NCBI GenBank assembly: GCA_034421095.1
Contig: DAOUKR010000007.1
Coordinates: forward strand, 124,001 to 188,000
DNA from: JAGWBG01 sp034421095
Lineage (GTDB): Bacteria; Chloroflexota; Dehalococcoidia; Lucifugimonadales; JAGWBF01
Length of the DNA stretch: 64,000 nt
Direction of reading: 5' to 3'
Shown: one piece after another, positions 17,650 through 26,153 of the stretch
How positions within the stretch are numbered: position 1 is the stretch's first letter
Layout: each line of letters begins with the position of its first letter
Translations under genes and position numbers: made by a program
The notes under the pieces: model-generated
The model's input: the letters and a program-made list of their open reading frames with translations, nothing else
The model's database searches: none
What the model was told of the DNA's origin: nothing

Positions 17650-18639
17650 CTAGCCCCCCTCGACGTCTGAGGCGACCTGGGCCAAGAGCCTTAGCGTGCG
17701 GGACATCGAAGCGTCCCGGTCGTCTCCGGCGGGTATGGGGCAGGCCAGCACCTCGGTCGCCCCGATGGACAGAAGCCCGTGCAGGTTCTCGGCCACCTGA
17801 GACTCGCTGCCCCACAGCACGCTGGCATCTATCATGGCATCGCTCCACACGCCGTTGGAGGCTTCGGGCAGCCCTGCGGTCGCGAACATACGCTGGTAGA
17901 AGGGCAATCGCGGGTGAACAAGCTGCTCCCTGACTGCCGCTCGCACCTCTTCCGGGTCGTCGTGGACACATACCGGTATCCCGTTAATCAGGGGCGGCAC
18001 AGGGCGTCCGGCCCTCTCCGCTCCCGCTTTCATGGCGGGCAGGGCCACGTCCCGGAGGTATTCCGCAGGGCATACCCAGCTAATTGCGCCGTCGGCCTCG
18101 GCCCCGCATAGCTCGAAGGACTTGGGCTGAAGGGCAGAGGCCATGACCGGCACGTCCACCGGAGACGCTATCCGGACGTTGGCCTTGTAGAAGCGCCCGT
18201 TAAAGTCTACGGCCCCATCGTGCAGTATGGCCTTGAGGATGCGGATGTACTCGCTCAGATGGCTCAGGGGCGCACGGAAGTCCGCGCCAAAGGTGGCTTC
18301 CATGTTGGGCCGGTGTCCCGTGCCGATGCCAAGCCTGAAGCGGCCGGGGGCAATCTGCGCCAGCACCTGGGCCTGCTGGGCCATGAGAACCGGGTGACGG
18401 GGGAAGGTCTGGACGATTGCGGTCCCAAACAGGATGCGTTGGGTGCGCATCGCGGCGGCGGCGAAGAGGGTGATGGAGTCTATGCCGGAGCCGCCGCAGA
18501 CCAGCCACGCCGCCGGGATGCCCATCTCCTCGGCCCTCTCTATATCCGCCAGAATATCGGGACCGGGCGGGCCGGGGACATTGGTGCCGCCTATCATCAC
18601 GCCGATTCTTTTACTCCCCGGCGCACGAGTCTGACTCAT
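17650..18639 (-). CDS. LLM class flavin-dependent oxidoreductase (F420-dependent reductase-like)
   Basis: Luciferase-like monooxygenase family protein, TIM-barrel, about 329 residues from the ATG at 18639 (MSQTRAPGSK) with GAGGTG upstream. The longer frame to 18708 would overlap the upstream dehydrogenase. Motifs: RIGVMIGGTNVPGPPG, RILFGTAIVQTFPRHPVLMAQQAQVLAQIAPGRFRLGIGTGH (flavin-binding loops) and VPVMASALQPKSFELCG. The GxGTGH region fits the F420 or FMN-dependent methylene-tetrahydromethanopterin-reductase-like branch. Substrate unknown. Follows the zinc dehydrogenase after 20 bases, so they form an operon. Confidence 0.87.
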   Translation of the reverse strand: MSQTRAPGSKRIGVMIGGTNVPGPPGPDILADIERAEEMGIPAAWLVCGGSGIDSITLFAAAAMRTQRILFGTAIVQTFPRHPVLMAQQAQVLAQIAPGRFRLGIGTGHRPNMEATFGADFRAPLSHLSEYIRILKAILHDGAVDFNGRFYKANVRIASPVDVPVMASALQPKSFELCGAEADGAISWVCPAEYLRDVALPAMKAGAERAGRPVPPLINGIPVCVHDDPEEVRAAVREQLVHPRLPFYQRMFATAGLPEASNGVWSDAMIDASVLWGSESQVAENLHGLLSIGATEVLACPIPAGDDRDASMSRTLRLLAQVASDVEGG

Positions 18640-18659
18640 CGTTTCACCTCTTTCCCAGT

Positions 18660-19766
18660 TTAAGGCTCCAGCATGGCCCGGGTGATGTCCGTCTGTCGCT
18701 GGCTCCATTCCGCCTGGGGAAAGGCTTCGTTGATGTCAGCCAGCTTGAACTTGTGGGACACTATCTTGTGGAAAGGCAGCTTGTGCTGGTTCTTGACCAT
18801 GTACTCCAGGATAGTGGACAGGGTGCTGGGCCGGTACATCAGAGAGCCCATGATGCGCTTGCCCTGAAGCAACCTGGAGGGGTCAATAGAAACTTCCCGC
18901 CCGGGGACAATATCGCCAATCTCCACAAAGGTGCCGCCGTTGCTGAGCATCTCCACGCCCTCCACCAGCAGCTCGGCGCGGCCCACCAGCTCCATAACGA
19001 TGTCGGCCCCTCTGCCCCTGGTAAGCTCCCTGACTCGCTGGATGCGGGTCTCAGGGGTGTTGTACTCCTCTATGTTGATGGTATGGTCTGCGCCGAACTC
19101 CTCGGCAAGACGCAGACGGTTCTCCAGCCGGTCCAGGACAATCACCCGGTCGGCTCCCATGTCCTTGGCCATGGCCGTTGCGTTCAGGCCCAGGCCGCCG
19201 GCACCCTGGATGACCACGTATAGGCCCTCGCGGGCGCCCGCGTTCATCAGGCCCTGAGTTACCGTGCCTATGGCGCAGTTAACGTAGCCAAGGATGTCGT
19301 CGGGAAGCTCGTCTGGCACGCGGAAAGCGGGATGGCGGGGAGGCAGGTACAGGAAATCGGCATAGGTCCCGGTGAAGTAGGGGTACACTCCGGCGGAGGG
19401 ATACTCTCTGTTCGCACACCAGTTGGTGTCGCCCCGCAGGCACATGTGGCAATGATAGCAAGGCCATACGGCCACGTGCATCAGGCGGTCTCCCTCTGCT
19501 ATGGGCACGCCCAGAGTGTCGGTGCTCACGCCTGCTCCCATCTTGTACACCACGCCCGTGCCCTCATGGCCCATAACCCGCCCTGTGGGAGGCAGGGGCT
19601 GGTTGACCTGATCACCTCGCCAGATGTGGAGGTCCGACCCGCAGATACCTGCCTGGGTTATTTTCAGTATGACTGCCCCAGGCTCGGGGTCTGGGAGGTC
19701 GTACTCCTGTATTTCGAAAGGCTTCCCATGCTCCACGGCAACCACTACTCGCCCTCTTTCAGCCAA
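18660..19766 (-). CDS. Zinc-dependent alcohol dehydrogenase (MDR family)
   Basis: Medium-chain NAD(P)-dependent dehydrogenase of 368 residues. Catalytic zinc ligands lie in AGICGSDLH (Cys) and GHEGTG (His-Glu); the structural zinc loop is C-X2-C-X2-C-X7-C (CYHCHMC...C, about residue 107). The Rossmann segment is VIQGAGGLGLNATAMAKDMGADRVIVLD. The family oxidises alcohols, polyols or threonine; the substrate here is not clear. First gene of a two-gene operon with the flavin oxidoreductase. The 230 bases upstream are shared with the divergent nrdR promoter region. Confidence 0.9.
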   Translation of the reverse strand: MAERGRVVVAVEHGKPFEIQEYDLPDPEPGAVILKITQAGICGSDLHIWRGDQVNQPLPPTGRVMGHEGTGVVYKMGAGVSTDTLGVPIAEGDRLMHVAVWPCYHCHMCLRGDTNWCANREYPSAGVYPYFTGTYADFLYLPPRHPAFRVPDELPDDILGYVNCAIGTVTQGLMNAGAREGLYVVIQGAGGLGLNATAMAKDMGADRVIVLDRLENRLRLAEEFGADHTINIEEYNTPETRIQRVRELTRGRGADIVMELVGRAELLVEGVEMLSNGGTFVEIGDIVPGREVSIDPSRLLQGKRIMGSLMYRPSTLSTILEYMVKNQHKLPFHKIVSHKFKLADINEAFPQAEWSQRQTDITRAMLEP

Positions 19767-19844
19767 GACACACCTCCTCTGCTAGTCGGTTGTTAGTGGA
19801 ATTATACTTGATGGCCGTCCCCATTAAAAGTGAAAGGCCCATTT

Positions 19845-19860
19845 CTACTAAATGTAGTAG
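19845..19860. promoter_or_regulatory. NrdR-box-like palindrome 1
   Basis: The 16-base CTACTAAATGTAGTAG is a near-perfect palindrome of NrdR-box length and AT-rich centre. It ends six bases before the -35 hexamer of the nrdR promoter. Its centre is 63 bp from that of the second palindrome, six helical turns. Confidence 0.6.
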
Positions 19861-19866
19861 GGGGGG

Positions 19867-19895
19867 TTGACAGTAACATAATCCTTGGTTACAAT
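19867..19895 (+). promoter_or_regulatory. Sigma-70 type promoter of nrdR
   Basis: TTGACA (19867-19872), 17-base spacer, TACAAT (19890-19895). This is a near-consensus vegetative promoter about 105 bases before the nrdR ATG, flanked by two palindromes. Confidence 0.75.
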
Positions 19896-19907
19896 CATAA
19901 CCCTTAA

Positions 19908-19923
19908 CTACAACAAATTGTAG
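19908..19923. promoter_or_regulatory. NrdR-box-like palindrome 2
   Basis: The 16-base CTACAACAAATTGTAG has six-base inverted arms (CTACAA/TTGTAG). It lies just downstream of the expected transcription start, a repressing position for autoregulation by NrdR. Confidence 0.6.
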
Positions 19924-19999
19924 TACGTTGCAGCAAAAGCACAAAATATAGTATTTCTAAGAACTTTTTAAGAATAGTTTAAGAAACTGAGTAACCATC

Positions 20000-20584
20000 A
20001 TGCACTGTCCCTACTGTAGCCATCCCGAATCGAGGGTGACGGACTCCCGTACTGTGGAGTACGGCATCCGCCGCCGGCGGGAGTGCGGCCAGTGCGGCTT
20101 GCGGTTTACCACCTACGAGCGAGTGCAGAGCACGGCCCTGCTGGTGGCCAAGCAGGACGGCCGCCGAGAAGAGTTCAACCGGGAGAAGCTGACTACGGGC
20201 ATCGTTAAGGCCTGCGCCAAGCGCCCCGTACCATTGAGGGAGATTGAAAAAGTAGTGGAGGACATAGAGTCAGAGTTGCAGCAGCTTGGCAATGCGGAGA
20301 TACCGGCCGCCAGCCTTGGTGAGATGGTGATGGAACGTCTGAGGCGTCTTGACCGGGTGGCCTATGTACGCTTCGCCAGTGTCTACCGGGACTTTCAGGA
20401 CATCGAGAGCTTCGAGCAGGTGGTGAAGGACCTGCGAGAGGACACGGAGCAACTTTCACTTATGGAAGGCGTACCTCCGTCAACCCAAAACCGGGGACGG
20501 AGGGTGAGGAGGCGGGGAAGGGCACCCAGTGTATCGCAGAACCTGGGCAAAGATGGCAATACAGGAGGAAGCCAGTATGAATAG
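20000..20584 (+). CDS. nrdR: Transcriptional repressor NrdR
   Basis: Nucleotide-sensing repressor of ribonucleotide reductase genes. Residues 1-34 form the zinc ribbon (MHCPYC...RVTDSR...RRRRECGQCGLRFTTYER) and residues about 48-138 the ATP-cone (VAKQDGRREEFNREKLTTGIVKAC). At 194 residues it is about 40 longer than usual: the tail after the ATP-cone is rich in Arg, Gly and Ser (GRRVRRRGRAPS) and looks unstructured. Two 16-bp palindromes flank its promoter, which suggests autoregulation. The stop overlaps the next small gene by eight bases; the class II reductase it should control follows. Confidence 0.95.
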   Translation: MHCPYCSHPESRVTDSRTVEYGIRRRRECGQCGLRFTTYERVQSTALLVAKQDGRREEFNREKLTTGIVKACAKRPVPLREIEKVVEDIESELQQLGNAEIPAASLGEMVMERLRRLDRVAYVRFASVYRDFQDIESFEQVVKDLREDTEQLSLMEGVPPSTQNRGRRVRRRGRAPSVSQNLGKDGNTGGSQYE

Positions 20585-20804
20585 CTCGCCCGAAGATGCC
20601 TTATGCACCCGTTGGAACACGTTGACTGGGGAGATACGGTCCCTGGAAGCAGTCCTCAATGGGTTAGTTCTGGCGGGGGTCATGGACCGGTACACCAGCC
20701 ACATAGCGGACATTCAAGAGGAAGTGGACCGAAAGACCAGGGAAGCTCTGGTAGTCCACTGGCTAAGCGAGAAACACGGTGAACTGCCCCAGGGCATTGC
20801 TTGA
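20577..20804 (+). CDS. Small hypothetical protein downstream of nrdR, 75 aa
   Basis: The ATG at 20577 lies inside the last codons of nrdR and is preceded by AGGAGGAAG, so it is well placed for coupled translation. The protein (MNSSPEDALCTRWNTLTGEIRSLEAVLNG...) is helical and acidic, with a possible hinge at VLAGVMDRY and a second helix DIQEEVDRKTREALVVHWL. I know no family for it. Its position between nrdR and nrdJ suggests a role in, or co-regulation with, deoxynucleotide synthesis. The following 300 bases to nrdJ hold no gene I can support and no recognisable B12 riboswitch. Confidence 0.6.
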   Translation: MNSSPEDALCTRWNTLTGEIRSLEAVLNGLVLAGVMDRYTSHIADIQEEVDRKTREALVVHWLSEKHGELPQGIA

Positions 20805-21124
20805 GATAACATACGCCGTATCACTATAGTAAGGTGCGGGGAGCGTGAGATGGTGATAACCCGCTGGTTCTGAAGTGGATGGCCCGCATATCTCCTCTCA
20901 ACAAAGGCCCAATCCGGGCGGCTCAGGTAAGCTTCACGTGACGACGTGGCACTGGTCTTGACCCTAAACAAAGAGATCATGAGCACTGAGATACCTGATG
21001 TCTTGTGGGACTTCAATACTGGTCGCAAGGCATTTCGAAAGTGACGTCGGAGCACCCTCGGTCAGACTGACCCTCAGACTCGTAGGGAACAGGTCAAGGC
21101 AATAACCTCATGGAGGATACCACT

Positions 21125-23584
21125 ATGACCGGCATTTATCAGCGTTCAAATGTAGATACCAGAGAAATCAGGCGCAGGGTTGTCGAGGCCCTGAAGGAGG
21201 CCGGCCTCAAGGACTATTTGAGCAATTCCGAGCCTGAGCTTACGGAGAACTCCCGCAAGGTGCTCCAGCGCCGCTACCAGGCCAAGGACAGAGAGGGCAA
21301 CGTCGTGGAGGAGGCGGAGCAGATGTTCCGCCGAGTTGCCCACAATCTGGCCCAGGCTGACAAGAGCTACGGCGCTACCAAGAAACAGATTGCGGCCACC
21401 GAAGAGGAGTTCTATCAGGCGATGCGCCGCCTGGATTATCTGCCCAACTCGCCTACGCTGATGAACGCAGGCAGGGAGCTACAGATGCTCTCCGCCTGTT
21501 TCGTGCTGCCCGTTCAGGACTCCATGGAGGCCATCTTCGAGACGGTGAAGCAGGCCACCCTCGTCCAGAAGAGCGGGGGAGGCACCGGCTTCGCCTTCAG
21601 TCAGCTACGCCCCGAGGGCGACATAGTGGGGTCCACAGGCGGGGTCGCCAGCGGGCCGGTCAGCTTTATGCGCGCCTTCGACGGCGCTACCGAGGCCGTC
21701 AAGCAGGGCTCCACGAGAAGGGGCGCAAACATGGGCATCCTCAATGTAAACCACCCCGACATCCTCAAGTTTATTAGCTCCAAGGAGGACGGCAAGAGTA
21801 TATCCAACTTCAACATCAGTGTGTCCGTGACTGAAGAGTGGATGGAGAAGGTCAGGAATGGAGAGGAATATGACCTTGTCAATCCCCGTACCGGCAAAGC
21901 CACAGGCAAGCTCAACGCCCGGGAGGTCTTCAACCAACTGGCGGAGATGGCATGGAGGACGGGAGACCCGGGCATAGTATTCCTTGACCGCATTAATAAG
22001 GACAATCCTAACCCCCAGTTGGGCCAAATACAGAGCACAAATCCTTGCGGTGAACAGCCCCTCCTGCCCTACGAGTCCTGCAACCTTGGCTCCGTTAACC
22101 TGACTCGAATGGTGCGCTATACCGATGACGGTGCCGAGATAGACTGGGACAGGCTGGAGCGGGTCATCAAGACCTCCGTCCACATGCTTGACAACGTCAT
22201 TGACATGAACGACTATCCCATCCCACAGATAGACGAGATGAGCAAGAAGACCCGCAGGATTGGATTGGGAGTGATGGGGTTCGCCGACCTGCTGATACAG
22301 CTCGGAATCCCCTATGATTCGGAGGAAGCCCTGGAGATGGGTGAAGAGGTGATGGGCTTCATCAAAGAGAAGACCGACGAGGCATCCGTCGGCCTGGCAG
22401 AGGTCAGGGGAGTATTCCCGGCCTGGGAAGGCAGCATCTATGACTACCCCGGCGGGCCTCGCTTGCGTAACTCCGCTCCCACCACCATCGCCCCCACCGG
22501 CACCATAAGCATCATCGCCGGGTGCTCAAGCGGCGTCGAACCCCTTTTCGCTCTGAGCTATGTCCGCAACGTGATGGACAACACCCGCTTGGTAGAGGGG
22601 AATCCCTTCTTTGAAGCCGTGGCCCGGAAGGAGGAATTCTACTCCCGTGAATTCATGGAGAATCTGGCAGAGAAAGGAAGCCTTCACGACATTGACGGTG
22701 ATATTCCCCAGTGGGTGAGGCAACTTTTTGTCACCTCCCACGACATAACCCCCGAATGGCACGTACGGATGCAGGCGGCTTTCCAGAGATATACGGACAA
22801 TGCCGTGTCCAAGACGATTAATTTCCCCGCCAATGCCACCGTCCAGGATATAGCCGATGCCTACATGCTGGCATACGAGCTAGGCTGCAAGGGCATCACC
22901 ATCTACCGTGACGGCAGCAAAGAGAACCAGGTGCTCAGCACAGGTGAGACCGGCAAACACTCCACCGGGAGCAACGGGCACGCCGAGGCCGATGCTCTAC
23001 CGGTCTTTTATCCGCAGGGGCAGGCCCTGACCCCCAGAGGCAGACCCCAGGAGATGACGGGAATCACCGAGAGGATCAGGACCGGCCACGGGAACATGTA
23101 CATCACGATTAACTTCGATGAGGAGAAAAAGCCCTTCGAGGTATTCAGCACCCTGGGCAAGGCCGGAGGGTGCGACTCTGCCCAGCTAGAAGCCATATCC
23201 CGGCTGGTGTCGCTGGCCCTCAGGTCAGGGATAAGCATCACCGAGGTGATAGGACAGCTTCGGGGCATCACCTGCTGCCCGGCATGGGACAACGGTGTCC
23301 TGGTGCGATCTGGCCCTGATGCCGTAGCTCTGGCCCTAGCCTTGGCCTTGGAGAGACAGGCAAGTACCGAAGCCGGTCGGGAATCGGTAATTGAGGCCCC
23401 TGGCATCGCTGGTGTACAACTCAAGCTCTCTTCCGACGAGAAGTCCCACTCCGTAGGGTCCGGTTCCCACGTGAGCAGCAACGGGCATCAGCCCCGCACA
23501 CGATGCCCGGACTGTAATGCGCCGGTGGCATTCCAGGAGGGATGCCTGCTTTGCACCTCTTGTGGCTGGAACAAGTGCGGATAG
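21125..23584 (+). CDS. nrdJ: Vitamin B12-dependent (class II) ribonucleotide reductase
   Basis: Reduces ribonucleotides to deoxyribonucleotides using adenosylcobalamin. About 819 residues from the ATG at 21125, which has GGAGG eight bases upstream; the in-frame ATG at 21110 would place that site inside the gene. Seen: PNSPTLMNAGRELQMLSACFVLP (redox Cys), GTGFAFSQLR, NPCGEQPLLPYESCNLGSVN (active-site Cys-Glu region), PTGTISIIAGCSSGVEP and a C-terminal TSCxG-like zinc ribbon (CPDCNAP...CTSCGWNKCG). The C-terminal tail cysteines normally deliver reducing equivalents. Expected to be NrdR-controlled and to need cobalamin. Confidence 0.96.
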   Translation: MTGIYQRSNVDTREIRRRVVEALKEAGLKDYLSNSEPELTENSRKVLQRRYQAKDREGNVVEEAEQMFRRVAHNLAQADKSYGATKKQIAATEEEFYQAMRRLDYLPNSPTLMNAGRELQMLSACFVLPVQDSMEAIFETVKQATLVQKSGGGTGFAFSQLRPEGDIVGSTGGVASGPVSFMRAFDGATEAVKQGSTRRGANMGILNVNHPDILKFISSKEDGKSISNFNISVSVTEEWMEKVRNGEEYDLVNPRTGKATGKLNAREVFNQLAEMAWRTGDPGIVFLDRINKDNPNPQLGQIQSTNPCGEQPLLPYESCNLGSVNLTRMVRYTDDGAEIDWDRLERVIKTSVHMLDNVIDMNDYPIPQIDEMSKKTRRIGLGVMGFADLLIQLGIPYDSEEALEMGEEVMGFIKEKTDEASVGLAEVRGVFPAWEGSIYDYPGGPRLRNSAPTTIAPTGTISIIAGCSSGVEPLFALSYVRNVMDNTRLVEGNPFFEAVARKEEFYSREFMENLAEKGSLHDIDGDIPQWVRQLFVTSHDITPEWHVRMQAAFQRYTDNAVSKTINFPANATVQDIADAYMLAYELGCKGITIYRDGSKENQVLSTGETGKHSTGSNGHAEADALPVFYPQGQALTPRGRPQEMTGITERIRTGHGNMYITINFDEEKKPFEVFSTLGKAGGCDSAQLEAISRLVSLALRSGISITEVIGQLRGITCCPAWDNGVLVRSGPDAVALALALALERQASTEAGRESVIEAPGIAGVQLKLSSDEKSHSVGSGSHVSSNGHQPRTRCPDCNAPVAFQEGCLLCTSCGWNKCG

Positions 23585-23626
23585 GGGAGCGGGGGGAGTC
23601 CTCCATAAGGATATATTGAGTAGCGC

Positions 23627-25666
23627 ATGTACTCGGTAGCCTCCAGATGGCTGTACCGGAATAGCCTGTATGAAGCTGCTTTCCTTGCGCTAGCTGTCGT
23701 ATTCGGGCTACAAGTCCTGCGGGTGCTGCTCACCGGGCTTGTGTTCCACGTCCGCGAATCCCTTGACGCCGGGTCTTTCGTACCCGGAGCTTATGCCCTC
23801 CTCCTCTTCCTGCTGGCTTTCCTGGCCGCTCCCATGTTCCGAGCTCTCGGCCATAAGCGTGCCCTTGTGTTCACGGCGGGCGGGCTTGCCCTGGTGAGGC
23901 TGGTCGAGCAGCTAGTACCCTGGCCTGTGGTGGACCTGGGACTCACAACCTTCGGCACCGCCCTTTTCCTGATGTTCATACCGACATACATAGGTCAATT
24001 ACGAGGGCATAGGGAAGGAGGCGGCCATATCTTCGTCACCGGACTCCTGCTGGGCATAGGAGCAGATACAGCCGTCAAAGGGATATTTGCGACCCTGGAC
24101 CTCTCGTGGCAGCCTGGGGTGATGGCGCATGCGGTTGTCATATTTCTGGTTGGGTGTCACTTGCTCCTCTTGATGAGTGTGACCAGGGAAGAGGCCTCCG
24201 AGGCTACATCAAGCACCGAGTTTTCAACTGTGGTGCCCCTGGTGGCGGTAGGTCCCATCCTATTCCTGGAATTCCTCCTGTTCCAGAACATCGGCCAGCA
24301 GACAGCCCTCATCAACTGGGACCAACCCCTGGTCTTTCTCTGGGTCGTTATGGCAAACGCCGTGGGTATGGCTGTGGCTCTGGGGGTGATGTCCCGTCCC
24401 GTATTCGGCGGCTGGCTATTGTTGTTGGCATTGGGCGGACTGTTTGCCTTGCTGGCAACTGGAGAGCGTTCGGGTGTGTTGGCAGCCGTGATAGTCCTGT
24501 ATGGGCAGGTGGTGCTCTCCATGTCTGTGGGGATGATAGGCATCTCGCTGGGGGCTGGGCCGAGCCGGGAAGTCATGGCACACAGGCCGAGCATAGGTAG
24601 CATAACCGGAGCCTGTGGTCTGGGTATGTTGCTCTTCCTGGTGCTGAACTTCGTGTACTACGTTAACTATGAGTTCGACATCCCCGGGGGGACTGCCATC
24701 ATCGCTCCCGTTGCGGTGATTATACTTCTTCTGAGCGTTCCGGGTACAATGCTCATATCTTCCAGGCATCGGGCCATGGTGCATACCCTTTCACCAGGAT
24801 CGGTACGAGATTGGGCTCCCATCGTTTTATCTATCCTGCTGCTCGTCCTGCCCCTCGTTTACCTGTCGGCATGGGATGAACCTCAGCCTGCATCAACCTC
24901 CGAAGGTTTCCCGATCAGGGTGATGTCTTACAACCTGCACCAGGGCTTCGACGTTGACGGGTACCTTGCGATAGAGGAACTGGCCGACGTTATAGAAGAC
25001 CAGGACCCTGATATTATTGCCTTGCAGGAAGTTTCTCGCGGATGGGTAATAGACGGTTCCTTCGACATGCTGGTGTGGCTGTCTCGGAGGCTTGATATGC
25101 CCTACGTGTGGGGTCCTACTGCGGACTCGGTATGGGGTAGCGCCATCCTTAGCCGCTACCCCATACTGGATGCCCGTAATGAGCCTATGCCAAATAACTC
25201 CCAGTTGCAGCTAAAGCGGGGCCTAATCGTGTCTCGGATTGATATTGGTGATGACGAGCCACTGACGGTCATTGCAACCCATTTGCATCACCTGGCCGAT
25301 GAAGGACATCTGAGGGACCCCCAAGTGCGAGCGGTCCTCAAGGCTTGGAACAATGATGATAGGAGCGTCCTCATAGGGGACTTCAATGCGTTACCGGATG
25401 CTCCGGAGATGCTTTTGCTTGAGGACGCAGGTTTGAAAGATGCCTTCCTGTTCTCGCCAAAAGGCCCCGACGGAGGAAGCAGGTTCACCTCGGAGCAAGG
25501 CGCGTCCCCTCGGGGAGTGGGTCACGGTTATACGTGGCCGTCGGACAGTCCGTCCAAGCGCATTGACTATGTATGGGTGTCCAGCGACCTCAAGATAAGT
25601 GACTTCTCAATGACGGATAACTTGGCCTCGGACCATTTCGGCGTGGCCGTAACCCTGGAGAAGTGA
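23627..25666 (+). CDS. Polytopic membrane protein with C-terminal endonuclease/exonuclease/phosphatase domain
   Basis: 679 residues in two parts. Residues about 15-410 contain roughly ten to eleven hydrophobic membrane segments. Residues about 425-679 form a DNase I-like EEP domain with IRVMSYNLHQGFD, DPDIIALQEVSRG (metal Glu), TVIATHLHH, LIGDFNALPDAPE, RIDYVWVSSD and ASDHFGVAVTL (catalytic His). Such fusions are thought to cleave phosphodiester bonds in lipids or GPI-like/polyol phosphates outside the membrane; the substrate is unknown. Probably a single-gene unit; a structured region and a hairpin follow at 25783-25891. Confidence 0.85.
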   Translation: MYSVASRWLYRNSLYEAAFLALAVVFGLQVLRVLLTGLVFHVRESLDAGSFVPGAYALLLFLLAFLAAPMFRALGHKRALVFTAGGLALVRLVEQLVPWPVVDLGLTTFGTALFLMFIPTYIGQLRGHREGGGHIFVTGLLLGIGADTAVKGIFATLDLSWQPGVMAHAVVIFLVGCHLLLLMSVTREEASEATSSTEFSTVVPLVAVGPILFLEFLLFQNIGQQTALINWDQPLVFLWVVMANAVGMAVALGVMSRPVFGGWLLLLALGGLFALLATGERSGVLAAVIVLYGQVVLSMSVGMIGISLGAGPSREVMAHRPSIGSITGACGLGMLLFLVLNFVYYVNYEFDIPGGTAIIAPVAVIILLLSVPGTMLISSRHRAMVHTLSPGSVRDWAPIVLSILLLVLPLVYLSAWDEPQPASTSEGFPIRVMSYNLHQGFDVDGYLAIEELADVIEDQDPDIIALQEVSRGWVIDGSFDMLVWLSRRLDMPYVWGPTADSVWGSAILSRYPILDARNEPMPNNSQLQLKRGLIVSRIDIGDDEPLTVIATHLHHLADEGHLRDPQVRAVLKAWNNDDRSVLIGDFNALPDAPEMLLLEDAGLKDAFLFSPKGPDGGSRFTSEQGASPRGVGHGYTWPSDSPSKRIDYVWVSSDLKISDFSMTDNLASDHFGVAVTLEK

Positions 25667-25782
25667 ATTGCTAGAGAGTTGCCTGGTACTTTCGGATTGG
25701 GTGAGGGAAGATGAGTTTTGGAAATCCCTCTAACTCGAAGAGTACGAGGAATCTACTCTGGCACTTGGGACGTATTATATAG

Positions 25783-25848
25783 TATGCGACGGACCGGTAA
25801 GCTACCTATTTACGTGTAGCTCACACCTCATTATCGGTCCTCTGCATA
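25783..25848 (+). ncRNA. Candidate structured RNA (three stacked helices)
   Basis: Three nested helices: TATGC (25783-25787) with GCATA (25844-25848); a symmetric 3/3 internal loop; GGACCG (25791-25796) with CGGTCC (25835-25840); then AGCTAC (25800-25805) with GTAGCT (25816-25821) closing a 10-base loop. It is followed 10 bases later by a strong GC hairpin. Could be a small RNA with terminator, or a folded 3' region of the preceding gene. No known RNA family was recognised. Confidence 0.4.
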
Positions 25849-25858
25849 CTTGGGGGAA

Positions 25859-25891
25859 GGCCCCCCACCGGCAGTGCGCCGATGGGGGGCC
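25859..25891. terminator. GC-rich hairpin, possible bidirectional terminator
   Basis: GGCCCCCC (25859-25866) pairs with GGGGGGCC (25884-25891), with an inner CGGC/GCCG stem and loop AGTGC. No U tract follows on the plus side; on the minus side TT precedes a C run. It lies after the structured element on the plus strand and after the small minus-strand ORF ending at 25937. Confidence 0.45.
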
Positions 25892-25936
25892 TGAATGTTG
25901 TGTACAGGGGAAGTGGTCCCAGCGTCGGAATGGGGT

Positions 25937-26059
25937 CTAGCTCTTATTCTCTTCTGCAGCCTTGGCGCTGATCTGGAGTAATCTACTCCTGTTCTCTTCG
26001 TACCTGGGGACCGTCCCGGTCAGGACGCCGTTGTCATAGGGTGCTGGCCACGCCTCCAC
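25937..26059 (-). CDS. Putative 40-aa microprotein
   Basis: Short frame with a GTG start giving VEAWPAPYDNGVLTGTVPRY... and a charged helical tail ending AAEENKS. It is too short for routine calling, but it has a near-consensus promoter directly upstream (TTGATA, 17 bases, TATAAT on the minus strand, 26074-26102) and a strong hairpin downstream. The GTG is only 14 bases from the -10 box, so the message would be leaderless or nearly so, and I see no Shine-Dalgarno. No family is recognised. The HspR-type operator in its promoter suggests heat-shock control. It remains a candidate until translation is shown. Confidence 0.4.
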   Translation of the reverse strand: MEAWPAPYDNGVLTGTVPRYEENRSRLLQISAKAAEENKS

Positions 26060-26073
26060 CTCTCTATATTGGG

Positions 26074-26102
26074 ATTATAATAACTTGAGTCGTATTTATC
26101 AA
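26074..26102 (-). promoter_or_regulatory. Minus-strand sigma-70 promoter for the 25937-26059 microgene
   Basis: Read on the minus strand: TTGATA (26102-26097), spacer of 17 bases, TATAAT (26079-26074). The spacer contains the HAIR-like operator. Confidence 0.6.
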
Positions 26103-26103
26103 G
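26084..26103. promoter_or_regulatory. HAIR-like operator (HspR binding site candidate)
   Basis: CTTGAGT (26084-26090), seven bases, ATCAAG. The HspR consensus is CTTGAGT-N7-ACTCAAG; the left arm is perfect and the right arm lacks one base. An hspR gene lies 1 kb downstream in the divergent operon. Confidence 0.55.
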
Positions 26104-26153
26104 AATACTTACTGTTAACAATCATATTAATTATCCAATAAACACTATAACAG

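Noticed and set aside
20805..21124. Possible cobalamin riboswitch upstream of the B12-dependent reductase
   Set aside because: No B12-box or conserved junction sequence could be found in the 300-base leader.
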